Shown here: piece by piece, positions 36,103 to 49,437 of the stretch
Layout of the letters: every line of letters begins with the position of its first letter
Position numbering within the stretch: the first letter of the stretch is position 1
Source: Cryptomeria japonica
Lineage: Eukaryota > Streptophyta > Pinopsida > Cupressales > Cupressaceae
Reading direction: 5' to 3'
DNA: 64,000 nucleotides
NCBI RefSeq assembly: GCF_030272615.1
Contig: NC_081408.1
Coordinates: forward strand, 201,772,341-201,836,340
Notes under the pieces: generated by a model
Seen by the model: only the letters and a program-made list of their open reading frames with translations
Database searches by the model: none
What the model was told of the DNA's origin: nothing
Position numbers and translations under genes: made by a program

Positions 36103-36439
36103 TGTTTCATTGATGTTTTTGATTAAGTAAAAACAGGTTTTAAGGGACCCAAAACCTGATTACATCCAAAAAATAATCAAGAAGAAAACAAAACAAGATA
36201 GCTGCAAAAAACTAGCAAAAAAACTAGCAACAGAGAAAAGGATAGCAAGAGGCCAGCAAGAAATTGACCCCAAGCCTAGCATTACAAGAAAGTTAAAAAC
36301 TTTTCATAGTTTCCTCAGCATTCTATACCAAGAGCATCATCGCCTTGGCTGCTTCCCTCAGGTTGTTGTTTTCCTATCCAATCTGACTCTCTTTCATTTT
36401 GGTGTCCTTCTCAGCAGTAGTCTGCCTAGTTTTGCACCT

Positions 36440-38002
36440 AGGGTTCTAGTGGGTAGGGCTGGAAGTTGGAGCATCTCCTATAATTACCAGGTTCTTCTCC
36501 TGACTTTTCTTTTCCAAATGATCCACCAGCACATTCATATTCTGGGAAGAAACTTTAAGGACCTAGAGGCTATGGTTCATAAGGCTTTTCAATGCCTTCT
36601 CATTACTTTTGTCCTCCTCCACCTGCTCTTTCATAGTTCTAATAACATCCTCCAAATGTTTCAAGTCCCCTTTTATCAGATCTTTCTCCAGCTAGTCCTC
36701 CATCTCCATTTCCTCCTTTGCTTCATTGTTTTCCATATCCTCATTCTATTTCCTAGAGTCAGACATCTTAATCAGCTTATTGATCTTATCTTCTTGCTCC
36801 CTTTGCTTACCCTACATACTGGTGATGTTTTCAACAACCCATTTCTAGAAATTGAAGAATTCAAGAGTGTAGTTGCGAGCGGTGTCCAAGATGGTATCCA
36901 CAGAGTCCATGCTCTATTCAGTCTCCTCAACATTAGGGTTGTCATACTCGTTAGGATTCAGAGCCTCATTCTCACTTTTCAAACCCTTAGGGTTAGAGTG
37001 AGGGTTCTCAGAATTACCCCCTTCCTCCCCTTCACCATAGTTCTCCTCCTTATTTGCCTCCATTTTAGTATCAGTGTCCTTATCCTTTTCCTCTTCTTCA
37101 TCACAATGCACCTCCTGTTCTTCATGCTCTGTTTTAGCTTTCCTTTTTTTATGGGTGTTGGGTTGATCCCCATTCGAGTCAGAATCTTTGCATCTCTCAC
37201 ATATATGAGCATTAATGATCAAAGGATCATCATTGGTTTCCCTAGCCTTAGCCTTAATATTTTCATATATTAGCAGAATGAGTCCCTGGTGAGCTAAAGG
37301 ATAGGACTTCGGCTTTTTAGCATAGTCAGTAAGGCTCTCATTTAGAGAGGATGCTAAATAGAAGGGCAAGGATATTTTAGCCCCATGATGGAAATGGTTC
37401 AGGATAGCGAAATGATAGTTATAAATTTTTCTAAATCTACCATCCACTATCAAATATTCCATTAAAGCCCTAAGAACTTTTTGCCAGAAAGGCTTTACCT
37501 ACTAGGGAGTGTAGTAGGAGATATTATCCTTCTTCGCAAGCATGCCCTTTTCATCCTCCATCTTTGGGAAAATTTTGAAAGCCTCAGCTACATACTTCCG
37601 ATTCCTATAGAATTTAGTCCCCTCCATCTTGAGCCCCGTGACCTCTACAATCAAGTTTTCATCGATTTGCCAAATATCCCCAAATAGGGTGACTCTGTTG
37701 TTACTCTAGCTTTTAGCAAAACCGTAAGACATAGAGTTTCTACTTCCGTGAAGCTTTTCCATATAATCAGTGAAACCGTGTCTATGGAGCCTTCTCCAGA
37801 CCTTTCTTTCACTCTTCCAATTCTCGCATCCTAGAGGCTAGTTCCTATTTAGGTTACCACCCATTCTAAGCTCAATCCGCAGATAAAAATCTGAAAACTT
37901 GTTATTTTTGGATTCCCCGTGTAAAGACTCTTTCATAGTTTTGAAGTTGCTTCTTATGTCCTCACAAGCCCAACTATTATTACTATGATCTTTTGCACAC
38001 AT
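36440..38002 (-). pseudogene. Extra third ORF of the LINE (unknown protein)
   Basis: One frame of about 520 codons follows the RNase H region, beginning with the ATG at 38002 (MCAKDHSNNSWACEDIRSNF). The first 290 codons look like a globular domain (RVTLFGDIWQIDENLIVEV near 37690; FWQKVLRALMEYLIVDGRF near 37480; HAKISLPFYLASSL-like near 37370). A Lys/Glu-rich acidic region (37170-36920) and a coiled-coil-like tail (LKHLEDVIRTMKEQVEEDK near 36650) follow. About eight in-frame stops are present. I do not recognise the fold. It could be an ORF carried by this LINE family or sequence picked up by 3' transduction. Confidence 0.5.
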
Positions 38003-38007
38003 ATGAT

Positions 38008-39463
38008 TGTATGTGGGAAAAATGGATTGTTAGAATTGAAAATGTGAAAAATTATGATAAATATCAATCCACACACACACACAGGACTTCTTGATGCAAG
38101 CTATGGAGTAACGATGCGTTACTCAGCTTCCGAAGGAGGGTCCCATGGTTCTCTATCTCACAATGTCCCTCAAACCAATGTTTTGCTCTCAGATTACTGA
38201 GCAAAATGGCTTAGGGATGGCAAATATGAGAACGAGAGAGATTTTAACTGATCTTAGTATGAGATGTGTTATAAGCTAGATATGATGCTAAAATGCAATA
38301 AACTAAATGATAAGATGACAAGATTAGTATGAATGATTATCCTAGCATACTATATTTAATCTATGATTGAACTAAAATGATAAATAAATTACTCTAGCAT
38401 GCATGTTCATGATTAATTCTGATCTAAAAGAGGCTAAATGATGAGCATATATAAAATGAAAGCTTGAAACAATTTGAGCATAAGTGTGATACTTCAAATT
38501 TGAAAGATGATTGTTTAAAATGGAGGAATGAGAGCTCTATTTATAGCACAAACAGGGCAATGGATGGCCAGGATTGAAAGGTTTAATCAAGGGCCAGGTT
38601 TGAAAGTTGGGGATCCATGTGCACAATTGGCACCAATGAAATGGTGACAAGTGTCAACACAGGATTGGGTTGAAAGAAGAGGTTGGAGGCATTAAAGGCC
38701 TGAGGAGACCTCATGGTTATCTAAAGGCTAAGGGTCAAGTCTAAGTTAGGTTTACCCACTGAATTAGGATCTAATCCAGGGATAAACCTTTGTGCAAATG
38801 ATTAAGAGATAATCATGGTCAAAGCATTAATAACCTGATGAGACCCTTGGGTTGGATAGAGGTTGAGTCAAAACAAATGTTTTAACCATGTGGGAGGGTT
38901 TGAAATAACCATTAATGGTTATTGGAGACTTTGGGGATTAAGTGGTTGAAGGTTGGAAGCCTTCAATGGTTTTCAAAGACTTTAGGGTTTTTGGTGGTTG
39001 AAGGTTGAAAACCTTCAATGGTTATCCAAGACTTTGGGCCATTTGAGAAGTGACCTCCCTTTGCTTAGGGATGTGACAAAGTTTAGAGGGGGTTTAGGTT
39101 AATTAGAATTGGTTAGAAGATTCTAGAAGGGATTAGGAAGGGGTTTGGGATTTTGCAAGTGGATGGGGGATAATAGGATTTAATTGAATTATTTGATTTT
39201 CATTCAATTTGGTTGTAATTAAATAAATTTGATTTATTCAATTTAGGATAACTATTTAATTAAATTTTAATTTAATTAAAAATGGCTAGGGGGATTTAAT
39301 TGAATAAAATGATTTATTCATTAAATGGTATAGTGAATTTAATCAAGTGATTTACTTAATTAAATAGAAGAATGTGGATAATTTAATTAAATTGGATTTA
39401 ATCAAATAGAAAAATGAACATAAAATATTCATTTAGGAATATGGTCATTTTTATACGTCTACA
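38008..39463 (-). repeat. Solo LTR inside the LINE
   Basis: A 1456-bp sequence starting TGTAGACG and ending CATACA on the minus strand is flanked by the 5-bp duplication ATGAT (38003-38007 and 39464-39468). Its interior resembles the LTR of element A in order and wording (alternating AT-rich tracts, TCTAGAA, CACTTCTCAAA, CCTAAGCAAA), with a TATAAATAG box near 38537-38545 on the minus strand. No internal region remains, so it is the product of LTR-LTR recombination of a relative of A and B. Confidence 0.85.
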
Positions 39464-39611
39464 ATGATCTTGGATATGATGCCGAGAAACACTCATAATT
39501 TGACAGTTAATCCACCCCCAAAATCTATCCTTGGAACTTGTTCCTGAGAAATTAATCATGAGATTAACTTGATCCATTGATGCGATCAAAGTATAATTGC
39601 TCTTTAACCTC

Positions 39612-42600
39612 CTATTTGATGTGAGTTTCTCCAATGTATTTGACATCCTTCTCCAAATTGACCCCTTCATTGGCTAGGATATCTGCAACCTTATTGCTCT
39701 CTCTAAAGGTATGAGTTATACTAATGCTAGCATAGTTATTTAGAATATCTTTAGCATTTTTAATTAAATTGGTAATATTCCAGGAAACAGAACTAATACC
39801 TTTGAGGACTTGTATGATGTTTGAAGAGTCCCCTTCGAGCCAAATTTTTTTGAATTTGAATTCTTGAGCTAGCTGGAGGCTCTTTAGAATTGCCAAAGCT
39901 TCAGCCACATGGTTATTTTGGACCCCAAAAGGAGAAGCAAAAGCAACAATACAAATTCCTTCAGCATTTCTAATAACTCCTCCTTCACCAGCCTTTACAA
40001 GGTTCCCTTTAGCTGCCCAACAAAATTAACCTTTATCCAGTCATATTAAGGAAACCACCATACAATGTTATCTCTCTTACTCTTATTTTCCGATCTGTAG
40101 ACCTTGTGCATTAGGTTCCATTCGATAATGATGTCTTTTTCCATATCATTCATATCAGTAATAGACCATTGCTGATTATTCTTGTGAGGAATGTTGATGT
40201 TCTCCTTTATTGCCCTGCATATTTTTTCAAAGACCACCTGAGTATTACACTTAACTTCCCTAAATATCCTATTATTCCTTTCTTTCCAAATGCCCCAGCA
40301 AATCATGGGGAGGGTCAAAGACCAAAGGTTCTTGATTATTTGGCATTTGGTTGGAAAATTCCATTGCCAAATAATATCCTTGATGCTCTTATTCATGACC
40401 CAATTAACTTTCCATTTTTCCCACATTTTGCACCAAATATCCCAAGTAAAGGAGCAGTGAAAAAAGAGATGATCAACTGATTCCCCCTCCTTCTGGAAAA
40501 GCTCACATTTATTAGGGAATTTGAAACCCCTTTGGATTAAATTGTCAAGAGTAAGGGTGCTATTATGAGAGGCATCCAAAAGAAAATGTTGACTTTAGGG
40601 ATTATAATGTTGTTCCAAACTTTGCTCCAAATGGGATTGCTGGTTTGAGAAAAGGTGTTTTTATAGGTGGAGGCAACCATAAATTCACCTTTAGGATCAC
40701 TTTTCCAGAGGAAAACATCATCATAGCCTTTGTTATGGGAAAAGGACAGCAACTCCTTCTGGAGAGAGGAAAATCCAGAATGGATGTCTTCAAGCCTAAC
40801 CCACTTGTCCTCCTTCCAATAGTCACATACCATAAGCCCAAACCTCCTTTTACACTCCTCAATAATTTGAGTGTTGTTTTGATCATAAAGGGCTTCATTC
40901 TTCATCTAGGGGTCTTCCCAAAACCTTATTCTGTCACCTTTTCCAAGGACCCATCCAACCCCAGCTTTTGCTACTTTTATGGATTTGGTAATACTATTCC
41001 AGATGAAGGATCCAGTAGGGATATCTTCAGAGTTAAGGATCCCTAAGATAGTCTGATTCTGAATGTATTTGTCAAACCAAATTTGATTCCAATCTTTCTT
41101 AGTATCATAAGCTAACCATAATTCTTTAGCAAGAAGAGCTTTGTTAAAGGTTTTTAGAGCTTTAATCCCCAAACCTCCTTTGTTCTTTGGTCTACACACT
41201 TTGTCCCAGGCAACCAAGGCTATTCTCTTTTTTTCTTCCACTCCTGACCATAAAAATCTCTTCTAGATTCTTTCCATAGCTTCAGCAAATTTAACCGGGA
41301 TACCAAACAGGCTGAGTACATAAATAGGGAGATTTTGAAGAGTAGCTTGAAGGAGCTGCATTTTCCCAGCCTGAGATAACATTGAGCCTTTCCATCCAAC
41401 AAGTCTTTTATTAATTTTATCTATAAGAATATTCCAAAAGGAATTTGGGGGAGCTAACCCCAAAGGAAGGCCCAGATAGGTGGACGGGAGAATTTCCACT
41501 TTGCACCCAATAATGTTAGCAATTTTCTGTTGTCTTGTGACCAGAGTATTGAGGAAGTACATAGCCGCTCTGTCCCAATTGACTTGTTGACTAGTAGCCA
41601 AAGCATAGGAGTTAAGGGCTGTTTTGAAGGCATCAGCATCCTTGACCAAAGAATATCCCATGAGGATAGTGTCATCAAAAAACTATTGATGAGTGCAAAA
41701 AACATTAGCGGAGGAAGGTTGAAGGCCTTTGATAGTTTTGCTTTGTTTCAACTTATGAATCAGTCTACTCATACTTTTAGCCAATATGGTAAAAAGGATA
41801 GGAGATATGGGATCTCCTTGTCTGAGCTGTCTTGAAGTTTTAAATTTTTTTATAGGAGATCCATTAATCAGGATAGAAAACATAGGAGTAGTGATCAATT
41901 CTCTGATTCATTTGATTACCTTATCATCAAAACCAAAAGCCCCCATGATTTTGAAGAGAACATCCCACTCAACTCTATCATAAGCCTTTGCCAGATCTAG
42001 CTTTATCAGGAAACCTTCTTTTTTAGCAACACTAAGGGAATGAATGTTCTCATGAACAAGAATAATTGAGTCCAGGATCTGCCTACCAGGAACAAAACCT
42101 TTCTGCTCCTCAGATATGATGAAAGGAAGCACCGCCAAAATTCTAGTGGTCAAAACTTTGGATATAATTTTGTAGAAAGAGTTGAATAGGCTAATTGGCC
42201 TGAAATTTACCATGGAGTCCACCCCAGTAACTTTGGGGATTAAGGCTATAAAAGTGGAATTAAGTTCCTTAAGGATTCTTCAAGATCCAAAGAATTCTTT
42301 GACCGCATTAACCGTGTCTTCCCCCACAATATGCCAGAATTCTTGGAAGAAGAACATAGGGAAACCATCAAGGCCCAGAGCTTTATCCCCTTGAAACGAA
42401 AATACAGCTTTTTTGATTTCTCCAGCAGACGGGATGGTAGTAAGGGCCTTATTTTGAATAGGGTTAATGACCATAGGAATAATATTAACCAAATTGAGTT
42501 GATGGGTCTGATCAATGTCCTTGTTACTAGAAAGGAGTTGCTTGAAGAATCTGACAACTTCATCCCTGATTTCATCCTTATTAAGCAGAGTGTTGTTTTC

Positions 42601-43749
42601 CACAATCAATCTTGTGATTCTATTTGCTGCCTTATGTTTTAGAGAAGTCATGTGGAAAAATTTATTGTTTCTATCCCCTGCCTTCAACCATAAAGCCCTA
42701 GATCTCTACCTCTAATAGATTTCTTCCCTAGAAATAATGTTGTGGATATTGACTAGAACATCATCTTCCATGGCTTTGGAATACTTTTTGTAGCCTTCTT
42801 TCTGGATTGAATTTTGTATCTGGTCTAGTTCCTCCTTTAATTTTTTCTTTGAGTCGAAGATATCACCAAAGACCTTCTTGTTCCAGGTCTTAATGTTGGT
42901 TATGATGTTTTTAAGTATTTTGGCAACTTTATACATGGTAGTTCCATTAACATCAAAATTCTACCAATTAGCAATGGATTTTTCAAGATTAGGGTGGGAA
43001 GTCCACATATTTTTGAAACGAAAAGGGAATCTTTGATTATTCTTGAAGTTCTCAGTAGCAAAAGAGATGGGATAATGATTTAACCCAATTCTATTAATAA
43101 CAGTAAGGGAGCGTCTATGAGAAAGAATCCAATCATTAGAAAGAAGGGATCTATCAAGTCTTACCTGGATGTGATCTTCACCATCCCTTCAGTTAGACCA
43201 AGTGTAGGAAGCCCCGTTGAGATCCATATCAATGAGAGCATTGTCATTAATAAAGTCCATCAGGTCAGATCTGTTGTCTGGTTGAGCTTGACTACCTCCA
43301 AATTTTTCAATGTCTTGTAGAGGAGTATTGAAATCTCCCATCACAACCTAGCTGTACAGAGGGAATTTTTTTCTTTTAAGCTGAATTTTTTCCTAGAATT
43401 TACTTCTAGTGGATTTGGAGTTAGGGGCATAGATATTAGTGATAACAAATTCCTTGCCATCAAAGATGCTTTTAGCTTTTAGGGATAAAATATTGCCATC
43501 AACATCAGTCATATCTCTAGAGATTGTGCTTTTATTCCAGAATATAGCAACCCCTCCTGAGGCTCCATTCGAGCTACTACCACAAGCCCCTCCATTTTTG
43601 AAAAACTTTAATTTCTATACTTTCTCTTTAGTCATTTTAGTTTCCTAAACTAGGATAATATCTGAATTTTGATCTTGAATGAGGTTCCTTAATATATCCT
43701 GTTTATTGAGACCATTTAGCCCTCTGATGTTCCAAGATATTACTTTCAT
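39612..43749 (-). pseudogene. LINE ORF2: endonuclease, reverse transcriptase, RNase H; broken
   Basis: It starts at the ATG at 43747-43749 with the apurinic-type endonuclease opening KVISWNIRGLNGLNKQ. The reverse transcriptase shows NFRPISLFNSFYKIISKVL (42205), QKGFVPGRQILDSI (42095), KLDLAKAYDRVEWDVL (42000), RQGDPISPILF (41815) and the catalytic FFDD at 41671-41682. The thumb, a zf-RVT-like domain (40579-40046, with the Cys-His segment near FPNKCELFQKEGES) and a plant RNase H (39908-39612, IWLEGDSSNIIQVL and TFRESNKVADILA) follow. One frame holds to about 40540, then two frameshifts occur; stops are many in the endonuclease. About 1380 codons, normal for plant L1. Confidence 0.9.
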
Positions 43750-43757
43750 TTGGAAGC

Positions 43758-45458
43758 CTAAGGGTAGGATTCCTTGATAGTTCGCTGCCTTCCATCAGCT
43801 ATATTTTTCTTACTCTCTTGGTCCCTATGCCATTTCATAGTTTTGTGTCCCTGTGGGGATCTTGAAGCCCCAAAATCAGCCTTAGATCTGGTTCTGGTTT
43901 TTACTCCATTAGGGCCTCCTCCCTTCTTGGTTTTAATTTTCTTTCCATTTCCTATTGTGTTTTCTTCTCGTTGTTCTGCTCTAGACTCATCTTGCATGTT
44001 TCTCCATAGGTCTTCTCTTTTATGGGATGAAGTGGTCATATCAACTTCTATATTCTGGAATAAGGCATTTAAGTTTGCTTGCGGCAACCCAAACTTGTAA
44101 CTCCTTCCCAGTTGTATTTCATGTTCTTGAAACTCTTCCTCTAAATAGGGTTCATCTTTTTTTGATATAGGTTCATGAAGATCCTCAGGATGAGAATCAG
44201 TGATATTCTCAATCTCACCATCTCCAAGTGTCTCTTCACTAATTTCATTCTCCTTTTCCTATGACTGTAGAGCCTCAAAGGTATTGCCTACTTTGATCTC
44301 AAACTCCTTGGTTTCATTCTTTTTATTCCCCTTCAAGGGGGGGTCTTTAGGAGGGTTAGTGCTATTTGTTTTCAAGTGTTCTAGTATATTCACCAAGTTT
44401 CCACTTTTTTCTTCTAACTTGTTGTAGTCTTTGTTATTATTTTTTTCTTTCCATACCGGTTTGTGAATATTTTTTTCTTTCATCGTAGGTTTTTTAGGGT
44501 GGCTGGGGAAAGCCTTAGCCCAATGACCTGCTTTTTTGCAAGAGAAGTAAACAAATGGGAGAGATTCAAATTCAATGGCTTGTTCCCATAGCCCAAGTTT
44601 GGAGTTTATATCAATAGTACTTGGGAGGTCCATATTCTATGATATGTTGACGCAGATGCGTGCATACACTCATCTCTTGCAAGCTATTGTCATTGGGTCT
44701 ATCGCAACAAGCTCCCTAAAGGAGTTAGCGATTCCTAAGAAAACATCCTCCACCTAGTATTCCAACGATAGCCTAGGCAACCTAACCCACACTGGAGCAG
44801 ATACAAAGAAAGAATCATTAAGTTCCATGTTAGGGGACCATTTTCTAATAGAAAGAGAGGATTTACCAAACATCCAGGGGCCACCACTTAACACAGCTTC
44901 CAAATCTTCCTCACATGAGAAAGAGAAAACAAAAAAGCCTCTAGGCAGGGCAAAGACTTCAACCTGTCCTTTCATTCTCCATTTTCTCTTAACAAAAGAT
45001 CTAACATCCTCAATATTAGGTCGAGTTCCAACAAATTTCCCCACCAGAGAAAGAGTCATTAAAGAGATGCTATGCTCAATAACTAAATCAAGAATCTCAA
45101 TCGCAAGTTTACCTATTCTATTATCTGATATATCCTTCATAGAGGGGAAAGATGATTTACCAGTTGGTTTACTAGATGCTTGTCTTGCAAAGAGACTATT
45201 CCAGGGTTTAGGTATTCGCCCCTCCTTGATATTTTCTGAGTCAATCTTCACCGCCTCGAGGCTTGAATTTTGAGAATCTTTTAAATTTTTGGGATCAAGA
45301 GGAGGGTCCCATGTTCGTGGGTCCCCATCCTACCTTCCATCCTCATCATCAGATTCTTGTCCTTGAGCTATGGTGGAATCAGAACCAGAGGATCCAACAT
45401 CATTATTCCCTCCATTTCTTGATTTCAAATTTCCCAACGCAAACGTTGTTCCCTCCAT
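43758..45458 (-). pseudogene. LINE ORF1: DUF4283-like and zinc-knuckle nucleic-acid-binding protein, broken
   Basis: It starts at the ATG at 45456-45458 (MEGTTFALGNLKSRNGG), 55 bp inside the element. The DUF4283-like domain lies at about 45100-44780 (LVGKFVGTRPNIEDV, then FVFSFSCEEDLEAVLSGGPW), which is typical of plant L1 ORF1 proteins. A single CCHC knuckle near 44560 reads YFSCKKAGHWAKAFP, with the first and last Cys lost. A charged tail rich in Lys/Glu follows. ORF2 begins 8 bases after this ORF ends. Stops near 45330 and 44640 break the 567-codon frame. Confidence 0.85.
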
Positions 45459-45529
45459 TTCTTTACATCAGTGAAGTATATTCTGATGTTTTTGCTTGGG
45501 TTTTGACTTGATTTGTTTCATTGATGTTT

Positions 45530-46776
45530 ATCATTGATGCTAACACTAGTTGTTTTGTTGTCTATCGACTTCTAGTAGAGTGGTTGGTCTTTGATGTTGA
45601 TCTGGAGATTTGTCTTCGGTTTGGTCTGGTTGTTGGAATTTGTTTGGATTGGTTATTCATGTGTTCTTGATGCATATCAAATTTAGATGGTTGGGGATTT
45701 TATGATCCATATGTTATCATATGTTATAGTAAGCCTTTTGGTTACCAGTGAGGGTTTTATCAGCAACGCTTTATTGAAGATATTTTGATGAATTTGATAA
45801 GTGGTGTTGGTGCAGCTTATAGAAGATTACCAGGATGCTAATGGTTATCATGCTCATGTTCATGTTCTAGTTGTTTGTGGTATTTTATTTGGCTTATGGT
45901 GACCTATTTTGGGTCTAGTGTTATTCTTCTAGGTTATGGACCGGTTTATGTAACGTGTTGGTTGATTCTCCCGATGTGTCACTAGTTGGATTTATTATTC
46001 GATTTATGTTGTTTCAGTCTTAGGCTGACTTGGTTTATCATTGGTTTGCGAGATTATGTAACGGATCTATTGTATTATTTTTAGGTGTTTGATCTAATTG
46101 TTTAGGTCTTGGGTTGGTATAAATATGTTGTAAGATCTCTTTGTAAATAATGGTGTGGTATGGGATTAAGCTTATGGGATCGCATGAATAAAGTTGTAAT
46201 CATATGTAGAGGTTTTGGTTGATCATAAGTGATCGAATTGGGTTTGTGAAAGAGATTTAAGACCTCCAGTATTGAGCTTAACCAGAATTGTACTTAGGCA
46301 TAGGAGATGCTATTCTTGCAGTTCATTCATCTTTTTAGATTGTAGTTTGGATTTATTTTGTAGTCAGTGAGGCTCCTTTTGTTATGAGCAGTGTGCTCTA
46401 GGTTGTTGGCCTTCTTGCATGTGTAGGCTCCTCTTATTATAATCACATACTTACTGCAGAAGTATTATTTGACTATGGCTAGGCTTCCCACCATGGTGTT
46501 TCCCTTTATCAGGTTTTCCACGTACAAATCTCAGTGTTATATGTTATGGATGGTTGGTAATTGTTCTGTGATTTATGTTTGTGCTTAATTGTTATATCTA
46601 TTATTCTGGTATTTGGTTTATGCATTATGGTAAAAGGTTTTATGTGCTTAAAATTTTATAATCTGGTGACAATTGATTCACCCCTCCCCCACTCTCAGTT
46701 GTCCACCAGTTATCCTAACAATTGGTATCCAATCTTTGTACTCTTTGAAAAATCTTAACTACTTGAGGAAGATCTT
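45530..46776 (+). repeat. Putative 5' LTR region of the copia element
   Basis: No gene is here. A TATA-like GGTATAAATATG near 46114, the words CTTTATCAGGTTTTCCACGT near 46506, and a pyrimidine stretch CACCCCTCCCCC before CTAACA (ends 46720) are typical of copia LTR promoters and ends. A degenerate primer site TGGTATCCAATC (46723-46734) follows, one or two changes from the initiator-Met site TGGTATCAGAGC. The left boundary is obscured by the LINE. Confidence 0.55.
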
Positions 46777-47976
46777 ATGGCAACTAATAGTTCAACTGCA
46801 TTTGTTTTCTGGAGAGAAACCCCTAATATTGATTAGACAAATTATAGGGTCTGGAAGATTCAGGTGTAGACTCATTTGAGATGTATTGAGGAATAGATTT
46901 GGGAGATCATGGAGAAAGGATATACTCCTCATAATATGGCATCTGGAAATCCTCCTCCAACAACCTTGGATAAGGACATTGTGAATGATTATAGAGATAA
47001 ATAAGCACTCTTGAGTTCACTTTCTGATCAACAAATTATTGTATTAACTGACCAATCATCTATGAAGGCTATATCGGATAAGTTGGAGGCTCTGAATGAA
47101 GGTGACCCTACTATTAAAATTGCTAAACTCAATGGTTACCGGGTGCGATATGAGAACTTGAAGATGGAAGAAGATGAAAGGATTACTACTTTTATGGAAA
47201 GAGTTAATAAAATTGTTATGGGAATTCAGTGTTGTGGTGGATCTCTCAGCGAAGATGAGATTATTTCTAAAGTATTGAGAGCTTTGCCACTGACTTACAA
47301 GATGAAGGCTACTACAATTAATGAGCTGATAACAATGGCTAACACTTGTATTAACAGGGATACTTTGGCTGGAAAGCTAGGTATATTTGAGCTTGAAGAA
47401 TTTGGTCCTCAAGGAGATGCAATGATTGAATCTGCTTTTCACACATCTGCATCATCAACCAGCAAGAGTGTTTAGAAATATCTACATGTGAAGGAACTAG
47501 GGGAAATGAGGAAAGAATATGATGAGTCTGAGGAACTTGAACCTCTATTTGCTAGAAGAGTACCTAAAGGTCCAACAAAAAATAAGTATGAAGGAAAATC
47601 ACCTTTCAAATTTTTTGCATGTAATAAGATAGGTCATTTTGCATCTAGATATCCTTAGAGGAATTCAAGATTTAAAGAGAAAGCTAGAAGATCTTTTAGG
47701 CCCAACCATGATTATCAAAACAAGTATAAGTATAGGAGGAACAAAGGCAAATCATGTTAATATGTGGATGAGGAAGGTGTGACTGATTTTGATGATGAAC
47801 TGACACAACATTCAGCTAGTGGATCCGATAGTGGAAAGGAATGGGTATTATTGGATATCAAGGAAGATGCTCTAACAGTTGTTATTCAAAATGAGGAAAA
47901 GCCCCTTGCTGCTAAAATTGAAGAAAAGTATGAATGGGTGATAGATAGTGGATGCTCACATCATATTGTAGCGTAA
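46777..47976 (+). pseudogene. Copia gag and start of protease, broken
   Basis: It starts at the ATG at 46777 (MATNSSTAFVFWRE). The UBN2-type gag domain covers about 46800-47400 (SMKAISDKLEALNEGD; ERITTFMERVNKIVMG). The zinc knuckle near 47615-47655 reads FFACNKIGHFASRYP, so two of four metal ligands are gone. The protease begins near 47930 with WVIDSGCSHHIV, the catalytic Asp-Ser-Gly motif; element B enters five bases into the His-His-Met segment. Stops near 46837, 46870, 47005, 47473 and 47758 break the frame. Confidence 0.85.
47962..47966. other. Target duplication of element B (left copy)
   Basis: CATAT stands directly before the left LTR and again at 59596-59600 after the right LTR. It is copia protease sequence. 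Confidence 0.9.
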
Positions 47977-49437
47977 GAATTAGGAATCATCAAAACATAA
48001 GTAGATCAATCAAAACATTAGACATGATAGCTCAATCAAAGAAATACTCATTGCAATGAACCTAATTCTAAAGCACATTCAATGAAGGTATGAAAATGAA
48101 GCATTCAAAAGAAAACATTATGCAAACCAGATTCAAGATTGAATACTCCTTCCATGCGGCTCCATTGTTGTTCTTTCCTCTTCAATGGGTTTGTGGATCT
48201 CACCTACAAGTGCTCACACAATTGAAAGCAAAAAGGCTCAAGAGTACTAGAAACGAAGGTTCGGTAAAAATTCGAGATTCATGAAGGGATTGATTGAAGA
48301 AAATCATCCAATTTATAGAGAAATTGGATAAATGACAAGATTGGCATGATGCAATTCAAATGGAAATTGCAAATCAATATGACAAATTATGACAAATTAT
48401 GCACTTTCCATGCACAATTTGGTTGATTGACAATTTGATGACAAATTATGACACATTCTATGTCAAAATTGATTGATTGTCAATTATGACAATTTATGAC
48501 AAATTGAAATGTCATTCCCATAGAATTAGGAGATGAAATAGGAGGAATTTGAAATTAGAAATTTGAAAAATTAGAAAATTGAAATTGATGAAAATTAGGA
48601 AATTGGAAATTGAAAGAAATTAGAAATTAGGATTTAGTGAATCAATTAATAATTTTTCATTTATTAATCAATTCACAAAGAGGAATAATTAGCCAATTAA
48701 ATAGAGATTTAATTGTAATGAGAAGACTTAGGATTAATAAATAATTTAGTAATCCTGGAGGAAGAAATGGCAAATTAGGTTAAATGACTAAATCATAAAA
48801 CCCTAGAAGACGAATTAGAAATGCGAAAATGACAATTAGGTCTTGATTGAAGATAATTAATGTCATGACTTGATTTTGATAAATGACCAATGCGATAAAT
48901 GATTTGATTGAGAAATATGCCAATTGACATGATTTGATCCAAATTGACACAATTGAGACAGATAATGATTGATAGTGAAATGATGACAAATCGGTTGCAA
49001 AATGACAAAATTGACAAGAGGACAAGAATCGACAACAAAATGGATTGCAAGATGACAAGATCGAACATGACAACGGTCGATGACAAATCGATCGTAAAAT
49101 GACAAGATTAAAGGATTGATGATAAATCGACAAGATTGATAAGAGGACTAAACCCTAATTAGGATTAACGATGTCCAAAATGATGACAAATGAATACGCA
49201 CATTGATGCGACAGAGTAAAATTGATCAAAATCATGACTGGATAATGTTGTCGACAAGACCAAATTCGAAGACGAGATGATTGAAGAATGTAGAAGAATG
49301 ACTCAATGTTTGCAAATGATAAAGACCAAGTGCGTGACATAGGAGAAATGTTAATGCGACGCAAAAACCTAAAATGAGGCAATGCGCAAATGTTAAAGTA
49401 TAACCTCGCAAGCGTTGACCATTTTTAAGTGTCTACA
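47967..49437 (-). repeat. 3' LTR of element B
   Basis: The 1471-bp repeat begins TGTAGCGTAAG and ends GTGTCTACA on the + strand; in element sense it starts TGTAGACACTTAAAAATGG, close to the start of the solo LTR at 39463. It is rich in TGACAAATTATGACAAATT-like words. Confidence 0.95.

Larger units (their letters stand above)
36119..45513 (-). mobile_element. L1-type LINE with 16-bp target duplication
   Basis: TGTTTCATTGATGTTT occurs at 36103-36118 and again at 45514-45529, directly flanking the element. On the minus strand the order is ORF1 (45458-43758), ORF2 with endonuclease, reverse transcriptase and RNase H (43749-39612), an extra ORF3 (38002 to about 36440), and a short A-run beside the 3' duplication. 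A solo LTR (38008-39463) interrupts it. Without the solo LTR the element is about 7.9 kb. All ORFs carry stops. Confidence 0.85.

Noticed and set aside
36449-37273. Plus-strand 274-codon frame rich in Leu and Phe.
   Set aside because: It is the complement of the Lys/Glu-rich LINE ORF3, which accounts for its composition.
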